Source of the DNA: Clostridia bacterium
GTDB lineage: Bacteria; Bacillota; Clostridia; Oscillospirales; Acutalibacteraceae
Direction of reading: 5' to 3'
Assembly (NCBI GenBank): GCA_017461235.1
Contig: JAFTYU010000009.1
Location: 72,177-132,970, forward strand
DNA length: 60,794 nt
In this document: piece by piece, positions 18,799-29,461 of the stretch
Layout: each line of letters begins with the position of its first letter
Numbering within the stretch: the first letter of the stretch is position 1
Translations under genes and position numbers: made by a program
The notes under the pieces: generated by a model
Databases searched by the model: none
Seen by the model: only the letters and a program-made list of their open reading frames with translations
Told to the model about the DNA's origin: nothing

Positions 18799-18926
18799 AG
18801 TGAAGTTTTTGCTAAAGCAAAAGTGAAGTTGTGATAAATCACAGTGAAGTTTTGTTCTGTTAACAAAGTGAAGTTAAGTTTGCTACTGCACCGTTAGGTG
18901 CAACTTCACTACAAATTAACTTCACT
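18799..18926. repeat. AGTGAAGTT repeat array with interleaved hairpins
   Basis: The 9-mer AGTGAAGTT occurs four times forward (18799, 18822, 18843, 18867) and twice reversed as AACTTCACT (18902, 18918). Between units lie different short palindromes: TTTGC/GCAAA, GTGAT/ATCAC, TTTGTT/AACAAA and TGCACC/GGTGCA. So the 9-mer is fixed while each hairpin differs in sequence but keeps its pairing. No reading frame explains it. It fills most of the gap between the Xre gene and the aldo/keto reductase. Confidence 0.85.
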
Positions 18927-18948
18927 TGCGGTCACGCTAACTTAGTTG

Positions 18949-18969
18949 ATTTAAGCTATGCTTAAATCA
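18949..18969 (-). terminator. Hairpin at the end of the aldo/keto reductase gene
   Basis: GATTTAAGC / GCTTAAATC around TAT overlaps the stop codon of the leftward gene. No T-run follows directly, so termination is uncertain. Confidence 0.4.
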
Positions 18970-19893
18970 GGGAATAACATTACCTGCACTTGAAAAGATT
19001 TCATACCATTCCTGTTTTGTAATAGTTATATCTGCCGCAGCAGCACATTCAAGAAGTCTTTTGGGGTTCATAGTGCCTGTAAGGGGTTGCATTTTTGCGG
19101 GGTGACGGAGAATCCAGGCGATCACTATTGTGGACTTTGAAACACCGTATTTATCGGCTAATTCCTGAAGCTTAGCGTTAATTTCGGGAAAGTCGGGGTT
19201 ATCCACATAAACACCTTCAAAGAAACCATATTGGAAGGGAGACCAAGCTTGAATTGTGATATCTTCATATCGACAATATTCGAGTACGCCGCCGTCACGG
19301 TCAATAGCATTAGCCTCACGCATATTTACGTAAAGACCTTGTTTTACAATGTGGCAATCAGTGATGCTGAATTGAAGTTGGTTGGCACAGATGGGCTCAT
19401 CACCCATATATTTCTGCAAAAGTCGCATTTGCATAGGGTTCTGGTTTGATACACCAAAATGACGTACCTTGCCTTGTTCTTTTAAGGTGAGTAATGCTTC
19501 AGCCACTTCTTCCGGCTCGTAAAGTGTATCGGGACGATGCAACAGAAGAAAGTCAAGGTAGTTTGTATTAAGCCTTTTCAGGCAACCTTCCGTTGATTCT
19601 ATAATGTGTTCTTTGGAAAAATCAAACATTATTTTGCCGGGGCAAATACCGCATTTTGATTGTAAAATGATTTTTTCACGCACATCGTCATTCATACCGA
19701 TAGCCTTTGCAAAAACCTCTTCACTCTTACCGCCGCCATAAAGGTCAGCGTGGTCGAAAAAGTTAAGACCTGCACTCATAGCGGTATCAATAAGCGCTTT
19801 TGCCTCTGCTTCGGTCTTGTCCGCCATACGCATACAGCCTACGGCTACAACGGGCACGTCAACACCGCTTTTTCCAAGCTTCATTTTTCTCAT
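18967..19893 (-). CDS. Aldo/keto reductase
   Basis: A 308-residue NADPH-dependent oxidoreductase with an AKR TIM barrel. The catalytic tetrad region shows NFFDHADLYGGGKSEE (Asp, Tyr), LLLHRPD for the His, and the Lys region KIILQSKCGI. The C-terminal cofactor segment is GTMNPKRLLECAAAADI. It resembles the YdhF-like group of AKRs in Firmicutes; substrate unknown. The start follows CGGAGG. It is probably monocistronic. Confidence 0.93.
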   Translation of the reverse strand: MRKMKLGKSGVDVPVVAVGCMRMADKTEAEAKALIDTAMSAGLNFFDHADLYGGGKSEEVFAKAIGMNDDVREKIILQSKCGICPGKIMFDFSKEHIIESTEGCLKRLNTNYLDFLLLHRPDTLYEPEEVAEALLTLKEQGKVRHFGVSNQNPMQMRLLQKYMGDEPICANQLQFSITDCHIVKQGLYVNMREANAIDRDGGVLEYCRYEDITIQAWSPFQYGFFEGVYVDNPDFPEINAKLQELADKYGVSKSTIVIAWILRHPAKMQPLTGTMNPKRLLECAAAADITITKQEWYEIFSSAGNVIP

Positions 19894-19934
19894 AATATCA
19901 ACCTCCGATTATAGTTGCAATTTAAAATTAACTC

Positions 19935-20678
19935 TTAATATATTTCACAAATAATCCTGAGCCTGCCTTTTCTTGTGTCGCCTGATATTTCTTTGAATCT
20001 GAATCGTCCGTAACTTCTTACAGATACAATATCATTTTCTTTTACGGGATGTGAGCTGTTTGTAGTTAATCTGCCGTTTATAAAAACTTTTTCTCCGTCG
20101 ATAAGTGCGGAGCTTTTGCTGCGAGAGATATTATAAACTGCGGAAATTACGCTGTCTGCACGCAATGATGCCACAATGATGATTTTTGGTGTGGGTTCAG
20201 GCAAAATGTTTTCGGGTAATTTATTGCAGATACCGCAGCTTACACTTGTATGACGGACTTTTGTAAGATTATCAATAATGTAAGGTGCTATGTTTTCAAG
20301 GCAGAAAAGATACCCCTTATTGTCTGTAATGATAATATCACCTAAAGTTTCCCGTTTTATACCTAAGCCGGTTAAAGAGCCTAAAAAGTCACGGTGAGTA
20401 AGATTGTCAGAAAACTTCGCGGACAGTGGCTCAATACACAAAATAACTATTGGTGGTGACGGGGGATAGCCCATATCATTTTCGTCACCGAAACAGGCAA
20501 TTTTTCTTTCGGCTTCGGGAAAACCGCCTATAAGGGTGTATCCGTATTTTACCGTGTCAAAAAGAACGGCTTGCTCGTGCATATTCAAAAAGTCACTATA
20601 CATATAAATTCCGCGATTCTGTGCCCTTGATGACAGTTCTTTTAATCTGTTTTTTAGTATCTGCGTTTCGTCAGCCAA
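19935..20678 (-). CDS. S4-domain RNA-binding protein, YlmH-like
   Basis: A 247-residue protein whose last 70 residues form an S4 domain (SRSKSSALIDGEKVFINGRL...VKENDIVSVRSYGRFRF), preceded by a YlmH-type N-terminal region (HEQAVLFDTVKYGYTLIGGFPEAERKI). In Bacillus YlmH is linked to ribosome quality control and cell division. I place the start at TTG 20678 (MADETQILKNRLKEL), seven bases after AAGGCGG; an upstream in-frame start at 20714 would add 12 residues. Cell-division neighbours such as sepF and divIVA are not here. Confidence 0.85.
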   Translation of the reverse strand: MADETQILKNRLKELSSRAQNRGIYMYSDFLNMHEQAVLFDTVKYGYTLIGGFPEAERKIACFGDENDMGYPPSPPIVILCIEPLSAKFSDNLTHRDFLGSLTGLGIKRETLGDIIITDNKGYLFCLENIAPYIIDNLTKVRHTSVSCGICNKLPENILPEPTPKIIIVASLRADSVISAVYNISRSKSSALIDGEKVFINGRLTTNSSHPVKENDIVSVRSYGRFRFKEISGDTRKGRLRIICEIY

Positions 20679-20730
20679 TATCTCACCGCCTTTTCTACAA
20701 GGTAAGTATATCACAACAGTAACAATAAAT

Positions 20731-20779
20731 AAAGTAACAGTTGAATTTTTAAATAAGATAAAATTTCAACTGTTACTTT
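20731..20779 (-). terminator. Terminator after dnaJ
   Basis: A perfect 15-bp stem AAAGTAACAGTTGAA / TTCAACTGTTACTTT, followed leftward by a T/A-rich tract. Confidence 0.7.
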
Positions 20780-20783
20780 AATT

Positions 20784-21944
20784 TTATTTTTTCTTTTTAC
20801 CGCCGAAGAAGCCGCGTTTCTCCTCGGGTTTAACCGGATTATTGCCTAAAGTTTCGTTGAATTTAAGCAGAGCGGCTTTTTGAGCTTCGTTTAATGAACG
20901 GGGTACGTCAACGACGATTCTTACAAGCTGGTCACCGCGGCGTGAAGAATTAAGTACGGGGATACCACGATTTTTAAGCTTGAATACCTGACCGGGTTGT
21001 GTTCCTGCAGGAAGGTCGTATTCCACGTTGCCGTCAAGTGTGGGAACTCTGAGTTTGTCACCCAGGGTTGCCTGAATGTACGATATGCGCATATCGTACC
21101 ACACGTTGTAGCCGTCACGTTCAAAGAAGGGATGGGGTTTAACCGCAACTCTTACGTGTAAATCGCCGGCAGGGCCGTTATTCACACCGTGGTTGCCTTC
21201 ACCGCGTACGGGGATTGCCTGACCGTCATCAATGCCGGCAGGTATCATAACATCTTTTGTAATGGTTTTGCGGATTCTGCCGTTACCCTTGCAACGTGAA
21301 CAGGGTGTGGGGTTATAAGTACCTTTACCGCCGCAACGCTGACAGGTTTTTGAAGTGCTTATAGTGCCGAAAGGAGTGCGTTGCTGGACGTTAACCTGAC
21401 CTCTTCCGTTACAGTCGGGACAGGTCTGTGGTTGTGTGCCTTTTGCGGCACCGCTGCCGCCACATTCGTCACAAGCCTCTATGCGTTGGAACGTAACTTT
21501 TTTGGTGCAGCCTTTAGCTGCTTCTTCAAATGTGATGTGAACAGATGCCTGTATGTCACTACCGCGTCTTGGAGCTCTCGGGTTAGAGCGTGAACCGCCC
21601 CCACCAAAACCTCCGAAGAAGGACCCGAAAATATCACCTAAATCAAATTCCATTGCATCGCCGAAACCGCCGAATCCACCGCCAAAACCGCCACCTTGAC
21701 CTGCGCCGTAGCTGGGGTCAACGCCTGCGAAACCGAAACGATCATATTTTTCCTTTTTGTCAGCATCGGAAAGAATTTCATAAGCTTCGTTTGCTTCTTT
21801 GAATTTATCTTCCGCTTCTTTGTTATCGGGGTTAAGGTCGGGGTGATATTTTTTAGCGAGCTGGCGGTAAGCCTTTTTTATTTCATCAGGTGTAGCGTTT
21901 TTAGAAACGCCTAAAACCTCATAGTAATCTCTCTTGTCTGCCAT
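20784..21944 (-). CDS. dnaJ: Chaperone DnaJ (Hsp40)
   Basis: A 386-residue type I J-protein: J domain with the HPD triad (KYHPDLN), a Gly/Phe-rich region with repeated GGGFGG, four zinc motifs ([32 protein letters not shown]) and a C-terminal substrate domain. The ATG at 21944 follows AAAGGA; an upstream in-frame start at 21971 is less likely. Last gene of the heat-shock operon. Confidence 0.97.
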   Translation of the reverse strand: MADKRDYYEVLGVSKNATPDEIKKAYRQLAKKYHPDLNPDNKEAEDKFKEANEAYEILSDADKKEKYDRFGFAGVDPSYGAGQGGGFGGGFGGFGDAMEFDLGDIFGSFFGGFGGGGSRSNPRAPRRGSDIQASVHITFEEAAKGCTKKVTFQRIEACDECGGSGAAKGTQPQTCPDCNGRGQVNVQQRTPFGTISTSKTCQRCGGKGTYNPTPCSRCKGNGRIRKTITKDVMIPAGIDDGQAIPVRGEGNHGVNNGPAGDLHVRVAVKPHPFFERDGYNVWYDMRISYIQATLGDKLRVPTLDGNVEYDLPAGTQPGQVFKLKNRGIPVLNSSRRGDQLVRIVVDVPRSLNEAQKAALLKFNETLGNNPVKPEEKRGFFGGKKKK

Positions 21945-22018
21945 AACAGATTCCTTTCTGTTATCCGCCAAAGACGGCGCCTCGGGATGAGGTACCGTCT
22001 TCAGTGATTTTAGTTTTA

Positions 22019-23899
<1,881 letters not shown>

Positions 23900-24457
23900 T
23901 TAATTTGTAACCTGAACGGTTGCAAATCTGAGAATTCTGTCACCCATACGATAACCTTTTTCAAAAACACCGGCAATAGAGTTTTCGGGAAGGTCAGGGT
24001 TTTCAACGGTCATAACGGCGTTATGAATGTTGGGGTCGAATTCGTCGCCGACTTCACCGAATGCTTCAACCTCAAGGCTTTTGAGAATGTCTTTTAACTG
24101 AGTGTAAGTCATCTCAATACCTTTGCGGTAAAGCTCGATATCGTCGGTTTTATTATCGGTTGCTCTGTCGAAATTATCAATGACAGGAAGCAACGTTTTT
24201 AACGTGTTTGCTTTAGCGTCGCCGTATAAAGCTTCTTTTTCTCTCTGGGAACGATTGCGGAAGTTCTGATATTCTGCGAGTGTTCTCAGATGAGTGTCTT
24301 TAAGAGCGGCGAGCTCTTCGTTTAACTTTTCGATTTCTGTGGAAAGTGCCTGTATCTCACTCTTTTTGTCAGATTTTTTCTTTTTCGTTTTAGGTTCTTT
24401 TTCCGGAGTGGGTTCCTGATTTTCTTCAGGGGTCACTTTAGTTTCTTCTGTTGCCAT
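23900..24457 (-). CDS. grpE: Nucleotide exchange factor GrpE
   Basis: A 185-residue DnaK cofactor: charged N-terminal region rich in Lys/Glu, long coiled coil (residues about 35-95), then the family motif VEAFGEVGDEFDPNIHNAVM and a beta domain ending KGYRMGDRILRFATVQV. It lies 20 bases after hrcA. Confidence 0.96.
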   Translation of the reverse strand: MATEETKVTPEENQEPTPEKEPKTKKKKSDKKSEIQALSTEIEKLNEELAALKDTHLRTLAEYQNFRNRSQREKEALYGDAKANTLKTLLPVIDNFDRATDNKTDDIELYRKGIEMTYTQLKDILKSLEVEAFGEVGDEFDPNIHNAVMTVENPDLPENSIAGVFEKGYRMGDRILRFATVQVTN

Positions 24458-24477
24458 TTCTCTGCTCCTTAAATTAA

Positions 24478-25509
24478 TTATTCTTCATCCAGAGTCTCTG
24501 TCAGTAGATTTCCTATAACTCCGGCTAAATATTTTATTGTAGGTATAAGGTGGGCATAGTCGAGCCGCGTCGGGCCTATAATTCCTATTGAGCCGCTATC
24601 CCTGTCACCTACAGAGTATTTAGAAAAGATTGTTGTACTGTTTTTTAATTCACGATAGATATTCTCTGAACCGATTGCTACGTTTAATTGAGTTTTTTGA
24701 GAATCCAGCATATTTTCAAGTGGAGTCCCTCTGTGGAGAAAGTCCATCAGTCTGAAAGCATCTTCTGATAACTCGCTGTGGTTAAGAATATTGTTCTGTC
24801 CTTTTAAATGCAGGTCCGTAGTTTTCACCGCTTCACAAAGGTCTGCGATGGCACACAAAAACGGTGACATTATAAAGACTTTATCGCCGAGAGATGCTAC
24901 AAGAGTCTGAATGAAGGGAATGCTGATGTCCGAAACGCTTCTGCCGTTAAAATAAGTCTGGCAGATGTTGTAGAATACTTCCGCGATATCCATATTGATT
25001 TCGTTATCGCTTCGTACCACGGCGCTTTTTAGTATGCCTGATGATGCAAGCAGAACAATCATGGCGGTGTGGTTGCTCAAAGGAACAAGTTCTATACGCT
25101 TGATAACCGCTTCGCTGTCGGCGGGGGATGAAGAAACTGCTACGCAGTTAGTGAGTTCAGCAAGTATGCTTCCTGCTTTTTCTAAAAGCTTGTCGGGTTC
25201 GGATGAAAAAGAGCCTAACCAGATTTTGATGCGTTCCTGTTCTTCGAGTCCCAGCTCGTAGTTTGACATAAGGTTGTCAACGTAATAACGATAACCTTCC
25301 TGTGAAGGGATTCTGCCTGCGGAAGTGTGTGGTTGAGCGAGTAAGCCTGACTCGACCAAATCAGCCATATCGTTTCTTATGGTGGCGGATGAGACGGCAT
25401 TTCCCATCTGGGTGCAGATAACTTTAGAACCAACGGGTTCGCCTGTTGCGATGTAACGTTCAATGATAATAGCGAGAATATGTTGCTTGCGCTCTGAAAG
25501 TTCTGCCAC
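24478..25509 (-). CDS. hrcA: Heat-inducible repressor HrcA
   Basis: A 343-residue repressor that binds CIRCE and is kept active by GroEL. The N-terminal winged helix reads LSERKQHILAIIIERYIATGEPVGSK and SSATIRNDMADL; HTSAGRIPSQEGYRYYVD and the C-terminal SIGIIGPTRLDYAHLIP are family signatures. It starts at GTG 25509 behind AGAGGTG. A perfect CIRCE lies 40 bases upstream, so the operon is self-regulated. Confidence 0.97.
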   Translation of the reverse strand: MAELSERKQHILAIIIERYIATGEPVGSKVICTQMGNAVSSATIRNDMADLVESGLLAQPHTSAGRIPSQEGYRYYVDNLMSNYELGLEEQERIKIWLGSFSSEPDKLLEKAGSILAELTNCVAVSSSPADSEAVIKRIELVPLSNHTAMIVLLASSGILKSAVVRSDNEINMDIAEVFYNICQTYFNGRSVSDISIPFIQTLVASLGDKVFIMSPFLCAIADLCEAVKTTDLHLKGQNNILNHSELSEDAFRLMDFLHRGTPLENMLDSQKTQLNVAIGSENIYRELKNSTTIFSKYSVGDRDSGSIGIIGPTRLDYAHLIPTIKYLAGVIGNLLTETLDEE

Positions 25510-25548
25510 AGACGTTCACCTCTTTAGTATATGTTGTTTTAGCACCTG

Positions 25549-25575
25549 TTAGCACTCGTTAACGGTGAGTGCTAA
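25549..25575. promoter_or_regulatory. CIRCE operator
   Basis: TTAGCACTC (25549-25557), 9-base spacer, GAGTGCTAA (25567-25575): a perfect match to the consensus HrcA operator, immediately downstream of the operon promoter. Confidence 0.98.
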
Positions 25576-25585
25576 CTCTGTTAAT

Positions 25586-25614
25586 AATATAACTCTGAAA
25601 AGATATTTTGTCAA
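25586..25614 (-). promoter_or_regulatory. Promoter of hrcA-grpE-dnaK-dnaJ
   Basis: On the complement TTGACA (25614-25609), 17-base spacer, TATATT (25591-25586). The start would fall just before or in CIRCE. Confidence 0.85.
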
Positions 25615-25881
25615 CCTTTTTATGAATTATTTTTTGTGAATTATTTGTGAATATGTCAGATAAATGCAAAATTCAAAATTCCGCGGCACTTCGTGCATAT
25701 ACCATTATATATTATAACAAAAACTTTCCCTTTTACAGATTAAAAGGAGAGTTCTTGTTTGTGTCGCAACAAACGAAGCCGTGTTTGGATATATTATAAA
25801 TCAATTATGATTTAAAGGTGATACATCAAATGTGATTTATGATAATCTCGTTACAATATACGGAATCGGAAGGTTGCTTTT
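25615..25881. other. Intergenic region between the heat-shock promoter and the third Xre gene
   Basis: No coding potential with a ribosome site is visible. It holds a hairpin near 25755-25780 (TTTGT...ACAAA) and, at about 25804-25848, related ATGATTTA and GTGATTTATGAT motifs upstream of the Xre gene that could bind the regulator. Confidence 0.4.
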
Positions 25882-26094
25882 ATGAATTATATACAACGTT
25901 TAAGAGCATTAAGAGAGGATAATGATAAAACACAGAAGGATATTGCCGATGTTCTAAAAACAACACAGCAGTATTACGGACAGTATGAATTGGGTAAAAG
26001 AGCATTGCACATAGACCACTTAATAACATTATGTAAATACTACGATGTCAGCGCGGATTATATTTTGGGCTTGACAGACGAGCCGAAACCGTAA
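25882..26094 (+). CDS. Small Xre-family HTH regulator
   Basis: A 70-residue protein in the style of SinR/Xre: YIQRLRALREDNDKTQKDIADVL, then TTQQYYGQYELGKR (recognition helix region) and YYDVSADYILGL. Unlike the two other Xre genes here it has no visible small divergent partner. The stop lies in a palindrome (AAACCGTAAATTTACGGTTT) that may act as a terminator. Confidence 0.9.
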   Translation: MNYIQRLRALREDNDKTQKDIADVLKTTQQYYGQYELGKRALHIDHLITLCKYYDVSADYILGLTDEPKP

Positions 26095-26107
26095 ATTTAC
26101 GGTTTAC
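26088..26107 (+). terminator. Possible hairpin terminator after the third Xre gene
   Basis: AAACCGTAAA / TTTACGGTTT is a perfect palindrome over the stop codon; there is no clear T-run. Confidence 0.35.
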
Positions 26108-26225
26108 ACCTTAAATTACGAATTATAATCGGCTTGCCACTTAATTTGCCACTTGCAACTTTCAACTTGCAATTACAATCGGCGCAACGCGCCCTGAAAC
26201 CCCTCACTCCTAACTTCTAACTAAA
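26108..26225. repeat. Intergenic block with repeated short motifs
   Basis: AATTATAATCGGC and AATTACAATCGGC, two TTGCCACTT-type units and two CAACTT units lie together, followed by the palindrome GGCGC-AAC-GCGCC. It looks like a degenerate dispersed intergenic element; no gene is seen. Confidence 0.35.
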
Positions 26226-26226
26226 C

Positions 26227-26268
26227 AAAAAATCCCTGTCCGTTTTCGGACAGGGATTTTGTTAGTTT
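26227..26268 (-). terminator. Terminator of rplU-prp-rpmA
   Basis: AAATCCCTGTCC / GGACAGGGATTT hairpin, followed leftward by TTTGTTTAG; A- and T-runs on both sides suggest it acts in both directions. Confidence 0.85.
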
Positions 26269-26270
26269 GA

Positions 26271-26555
26271 TTATTGCTCAACGGGATAAACGCTGACTTT
26301 TTTGCGGTCTCTGCCAAGACGTTCGAAACGAACCTGACCGTCAACAAGAGCAAAGAGAGTATCGTCTTTACCTTTGCCTACGTTAGTACCGGGGTGGATC
26401 TTTGTGCCTCTCTGTCTTACAAGGATGTTACCTGCAAGAACATACTGACCGTCAGCTCTTTTAGCACCGAGTCTTTTAGATTCGGAATCACGGCCGTTAC
26501 GGGTAGAACCCATACCTTTTTTATGAGCAAATAACTGGATGTTGATTTTAAGCAT
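26271..26555 (-). CDS. rpmA: Ribosomal protein L27 with cleavable N-terminus
   Basis: A 94-residue L27. The mature core [15 protein letters not shown] is preceded by MLKINIQLF, the Firmicutes extension removed by Prp after the phenylalanine. Removal exposes the tail that reaches the peptidyl transferase centre. The prp gene lies directly upstream, as expected. Confidence 0.97.
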   Translation of the reverse strand: MLKINIQLFAHKKGMGSTRNGRDSESKRLGAKRADGQYVLAGNILVRQRGTKIHPGTNVGKGKDDTLFALVDGQVRFERLGRDRKKVSVYPVEQ

Positions 26556-26558
26556 TCG

Positions 26559-26879
26559 TTACACCTCCGTAGTAGTTATCGTAACATTTTTAGGGTATTG
26601 CTTCGCAAGTTCCGTAATATGAAGCCGGAACCCAAGCAATATATCATTAGCTTTAGCTGCACTTTCGGCAGGGAGTGAGATTTTCATCATGCCGTCCTGA
26701 ACTTCTGCCGAGACGGGGAGCTTCATAATCTCTATGAGAGTATTGGCGGTCATATAAGCGGCGGAAGAAACTGCGGAACAAACAATGTCGTTGCCGTGAG
26801 TGTCGTAGCCGGAGTGACCCGATATCTCAAAGCCTGTAGGTGCATTTGTTGATGAATGATAAAATTTAACTTTTACCAT
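26559..26879 (-). CDS. prp: Ribosomal-processing cysteine protease Prp
   Basis: A 106-residue YsxB/Prp protease. The catalytic His and Cys appear in SGHSGYDTHGNDIVCSAVS. It cleaves the N-terminal extension of L27, encoded next. It lies between rplU and rpmA with three- to four-base gaps. Confidence 0.95.
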   Translation of the reverse strand: MVKVKFYHSSTNAPTGFEISGHSGYDTHGNDIVCSAVSSAAYMTANTLIEIMKLPVSAEVQDGMMKISLPAESAAKANDILLGFRLHITELAKQYPKNVTITTTEV

Positions 26880-26882
26880 TGA

Positions 26883-27194
26883 TTACGCATTGATGGCTGA
26901 AATCTCAACCTTTGTATAGGGCTGTCTGTGACCCATTTTGCGCTTTTCATTCTTTTTGGGTTTATAGGTTGCAACAACGATCTTTTTGCCTTTGCCGTTT
27001 TTGATAACCTTTGCGCTGACAGAAGCACCGTCAACGTAGGGAGCACCGACTTTAATACCGTCATCTGCACCAACTGCGATAACCTTGTCGAAGGTTATTT
27101 CTGCATCAGCTTCAACATCAAGTTTTTCAACGAAGATAACGTCGCCGTTTTCAACCTTGTACTGTTTTCCGCCTGTTTCGATGATTGCGTACAT
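26883..27194 (-). CDS. rplU: Ribosomal protein L21
   Basis: A 103-residue L21 ([20 protein letters not shown]...[11 protein letters not shown]). An open frame extends 30 codons upstream to 27284, but the canonical start is the ATG at 27194 behind AGGT, and the upstream part looks like a structured leader. Confidence 0.96.
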   Translation of the reverse strand: MYAIIETGGKQYKVENGDVIFVEKLDVEADAEITFDKVIAVGADDGIKVGAPYVDGASVSAKVIKNGKGKKIVVATYKPKKNEKRKMGHRQPYTKVEISAINA

Positions 27195-27296
27195 AGATTT
27201 TACCTGCTTTCTTTCAGTCTCGCTAACAAGGCACACTTTTGTGTTTGTGGGCATAACAAAACACCCGCCCTTAATATGCGGCAAATGGTATTTTAA
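27195..27296 (-). promoter_or_regulatory. Probable L21 leader RNA
   Basis: The 100-base leader on the complement contains ACACAAAAGTGTGCCTTG and GCGAGACTGAAAG, which resemble the conserved L21 leader described in Firmicutes and thought to autoregulate rplU. Pairing ACAC/GTGT is visible. Assigned by memory of the motif; a covariance search is needed. Confidence 0.5.
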
Positions 27297-28198
27297 CAGA
27301 TATCATTCTGTTTGTCAACAAAAATCCCACTTTTTTTCAGTTCTTTTTTCATATCATCGGGAAGCGGTGCGGTAAAGGTCAGATACTCGCCTGATACGGG
27401 ATGCGTGACAGAAATGCTTTTGCAATGTAATGCAGCACGGTTTAGGTCTTTGGTAGCTTTACCGCCGTACATTTCATCACCCACAAGGGGATTGCCTATA
27501 TAAGCGCAGTGAACACGTATCTGATGAGTTCTGCCTGTTTCGGTTATGATTTCAAGAAACGTTATGTTGTCTGTACCGTTTATTACGGTATAGTGAGTTA
27601 CAGCTTCATCACCGCGCTCATCTACCGTGCGAATGGTTTTGTCAGGGTCAGGGCGATAAACAGGAGCGTTTACTGTACCGCTTTGATTTGTCTTTCCCGT
27701 TGCGATTGCGTTGTATTTTTTTTCAATATTACCGTTAAGGCGTGATGCAACGTACGCATTTTTTGCAAATAACATTACGCCGGATGTGACTTTGTCCAAT
27801 CTTCCTACGGCATGGGGTGCGCAATCGTTCTGTTCTGTTTTTACAAGATAATTTGCAACAGCGTTGCAAAGGGTACCGTTGGGATGGTTATATGTAGGGT
27901 GTGTTGATACGCCCGAAGGTTTATTTACAACGAGCAAATCCTCGTCTTCAAAAATTATATCCAAAGGAAAATCCCACAAAGGGGGAAGAGCTGTTCTTTC
28001 AGGTAAATGCAATTCCACCTTATCACCTTCAAAAATCTTGTCTATGAGCCTTGAAGGTCTGTTATTAACAATCACCGCACCATGAGTGTGGCGCAGTGAT
28101 TGAACGATGTGTGTGGAAAGCATGACGTGACCTCTCAAAAAATGTATGAGCGGTCTGTTGTTATATTCATCATTAACAGTGAATTTTATGATTCGCAT
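27293..28198 (-). CDS. RluA/RluD-family pseudouridine synthase
   Basis: A 301-residue RNA pseudouridine synthase. The catalytic Asp is in [31 protein letters not shown] and [26 protein letters not shown] are the other family blocks. An N-terminal region resembles a short S4 domain ([23 protein letters not shown]). Target may be rRNA or tRNA. The ATG follows AAGGA. Confidence 0.93.
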   Translation of the reverse strand: MRIIKFTVNDEYNNRPLIHFLRGHVMLSTHIVQSLRHTHGAVIVNNRPSRLIDKIFEGDKVELHLPERTALPPLWDFPLDIIFEDEDLLVVNKPSGVSTHPTYNHPNGTLCNAVANYLVKTEQNDCAPHAVGRLDKVTSGVMLFAKNAYVASRLNGNIEKKYNAIATGKTNQSGTVNAPVYRPDPDKTIRTVDERGDEAVTHYTVINGTDNITFLEIITETGRTHQIRVHCAYIGNPLVGDEMYGGKATKDLNRAALHCKSISVTHPVSGEYLTFTAPLPDDMKKELKKSGIFVDKQNDIC

Positions 28199-28511
28199 AA
28201 CAAAAAATCCTTAACCTGAGTTTTGAACAATTTTCTTTTTTGCGAAAAAAGGCGAATGTATATGCAAGTGTATATACAAAACTCGAAAAAACGCGAATGT
28301 TCATAATTTTGTAGATGTAAAGTCAGTTACTTTACGTGTTTTTGCTGTTTTAAAATTCCAAAAAGACAAAAAGGCGATGTTTTAAACATTTTAGACACAG
28401 TTTTGAACAATGACAAGCATTTGACTTTACGGGTTTTATATGCAATAGTTTAATGTGATTTGTTCATAAGTTTGGTAAAACTACAAAAATATTCACTATA
28501 TACATAAAAAA
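28199..28511. other. Noncoding 313-base gap with direct repeats
   Basis: No gene is seen. It holds a near-identical 17-base direct repeat (CGAAAAAAGGCGAATGT at 28243, CGAAAAAACGCGAATGT at 28284), two copies of AGTTTTGAACAAT (28219 and 28399), and hairpins TGTATAT/ATATACA and GTAAAGT/ACTTTAC near 28317-28335. Confidence 0.5.
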
Positions 28512-29327
28512 TTACTTTATGGGGAATTCTGAAACTTTTCTTTCATTGAACTTTGCAACGAAGTCGAAGCCTGCTTCACGAGCGATTTCGTAAGCCTGTG
28601 GAATACCGAAACCGATACGCTCTGCATAGTGGGAGTCGGAGCCCACACTGACAAGTCTGCCGCCTAATTCTTTGTATCTTTTGACAGTATCCAGATCGGG
28701 AGCGGGCTTGTTAATGGGATATTTCAGACCACCCATATTTATTTCAAGAGCCTTATCTTTTTCGGCACAGAGCTTAAGAAGCTCGTCAACTTTATCGGAA
28801 TATTTATTGATATCTTCAATATAGCCGCATATATTATAAATGTATCTGAAGGGGTAGGTGATGTGGGCGAGAATATCAAAATTACCCCACTCCATCATCT
28901 GAAGAAGTTCGTCAAAATATTGGTTCATTAAATCTTCGACATTGTAGCCATCAAAGGATTTGAAATAGTAAAAATCTTCCATACCGCGAAGGTTGTGGAT
29001 AGAACCAATGATAACGTCGTAGTTTTGAGCATTAACAATTTTTTCTGCGAGGTCAGGAACATAGTGTGGTTGAGCAAGCTCTATACCCCTGAGAATTTCA
29101 AGCTTGCCGTCGAAAGCTATTTTTGCCTTTGAAACTTCAAAAAAACTTTGTGTTGCACGGCGGTCAAAACCGTCTTTATAAAACACATCCACTTCACAAT
29201 GGTCAGTGAAAGCAACACATTCTATACCGTTTGTGGCAGCGATTTCTGCCATATAGGTTGCAGAGTGATTGCCATCCTGTGAGTTGTCGGTATGGGTATG
29301 TAAGTCAATAATTTTAATGTCACTCAT
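28512..29327 (-). CDS. PHP-domain phosphatase, histidinol-phosphatase-like
   Basis: A 271-residue PHP hydrolase. Metal ligands show in DLHTHTDNSQDG, FTDHCE, GSIHN, HITYP and SVGSDSHYAERIG. Family members include HisK-type histidinol-phosphate phosphatases and other phosphoesterases. No other histidine biosynthesis gene is nearby, so histidinol phosphate is only a guess. The ATG at 29327 follows AAGG; an upstream start at 29363 is less likely. Confidence 0.85.
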   Translation of the reverse strand: MSDIKIIDLHTHTDNSQDGNHSATYMAEIAATNGIECVAFTDHCEVDVFYKDGFDRRATQSFFEVSKAKIAFDGKLEILRGIELAQPHYVPDLAEKIVNAQNYDVIIGSIHNLRGMEDFYYFKSFDGYNVEDLMNQYFDELLQMMEWGNFDILAHITYPFRYIYNICGYIEDINKYSDKVDELLKLCAEKDKALEINMGGLKYPINKPAPDLDTVKRYKELGGRLVSVGSDSHYAERIGFGIPQAYEIAREAGFDFVAKFNERKVSEFPIK

Positions 29328-29461
29328 ATAAAAACCTTCTTTCCGTGTGACTAATGATATCATAAAAATACATAAATGAACAGAGTTTATGCTAAAAAAT
29401 AAATAATAATCTTTTAAAATGTCGATATGTGTGATAGAATATGAGAGAGAGGAGTGACATT

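Noticed and set aside
18799-18926. CRISPR array
   Set aside because: Repeats are only 9 bases, occur in both orientations, spacers are short palindromes and no cas gene is present.
25654-25745. 29-codon rightward frame between the heat-shock promoter and the Xre gene
   Set aside because: No ribosome site, no promoter in phase and no recognisable protein pattern.
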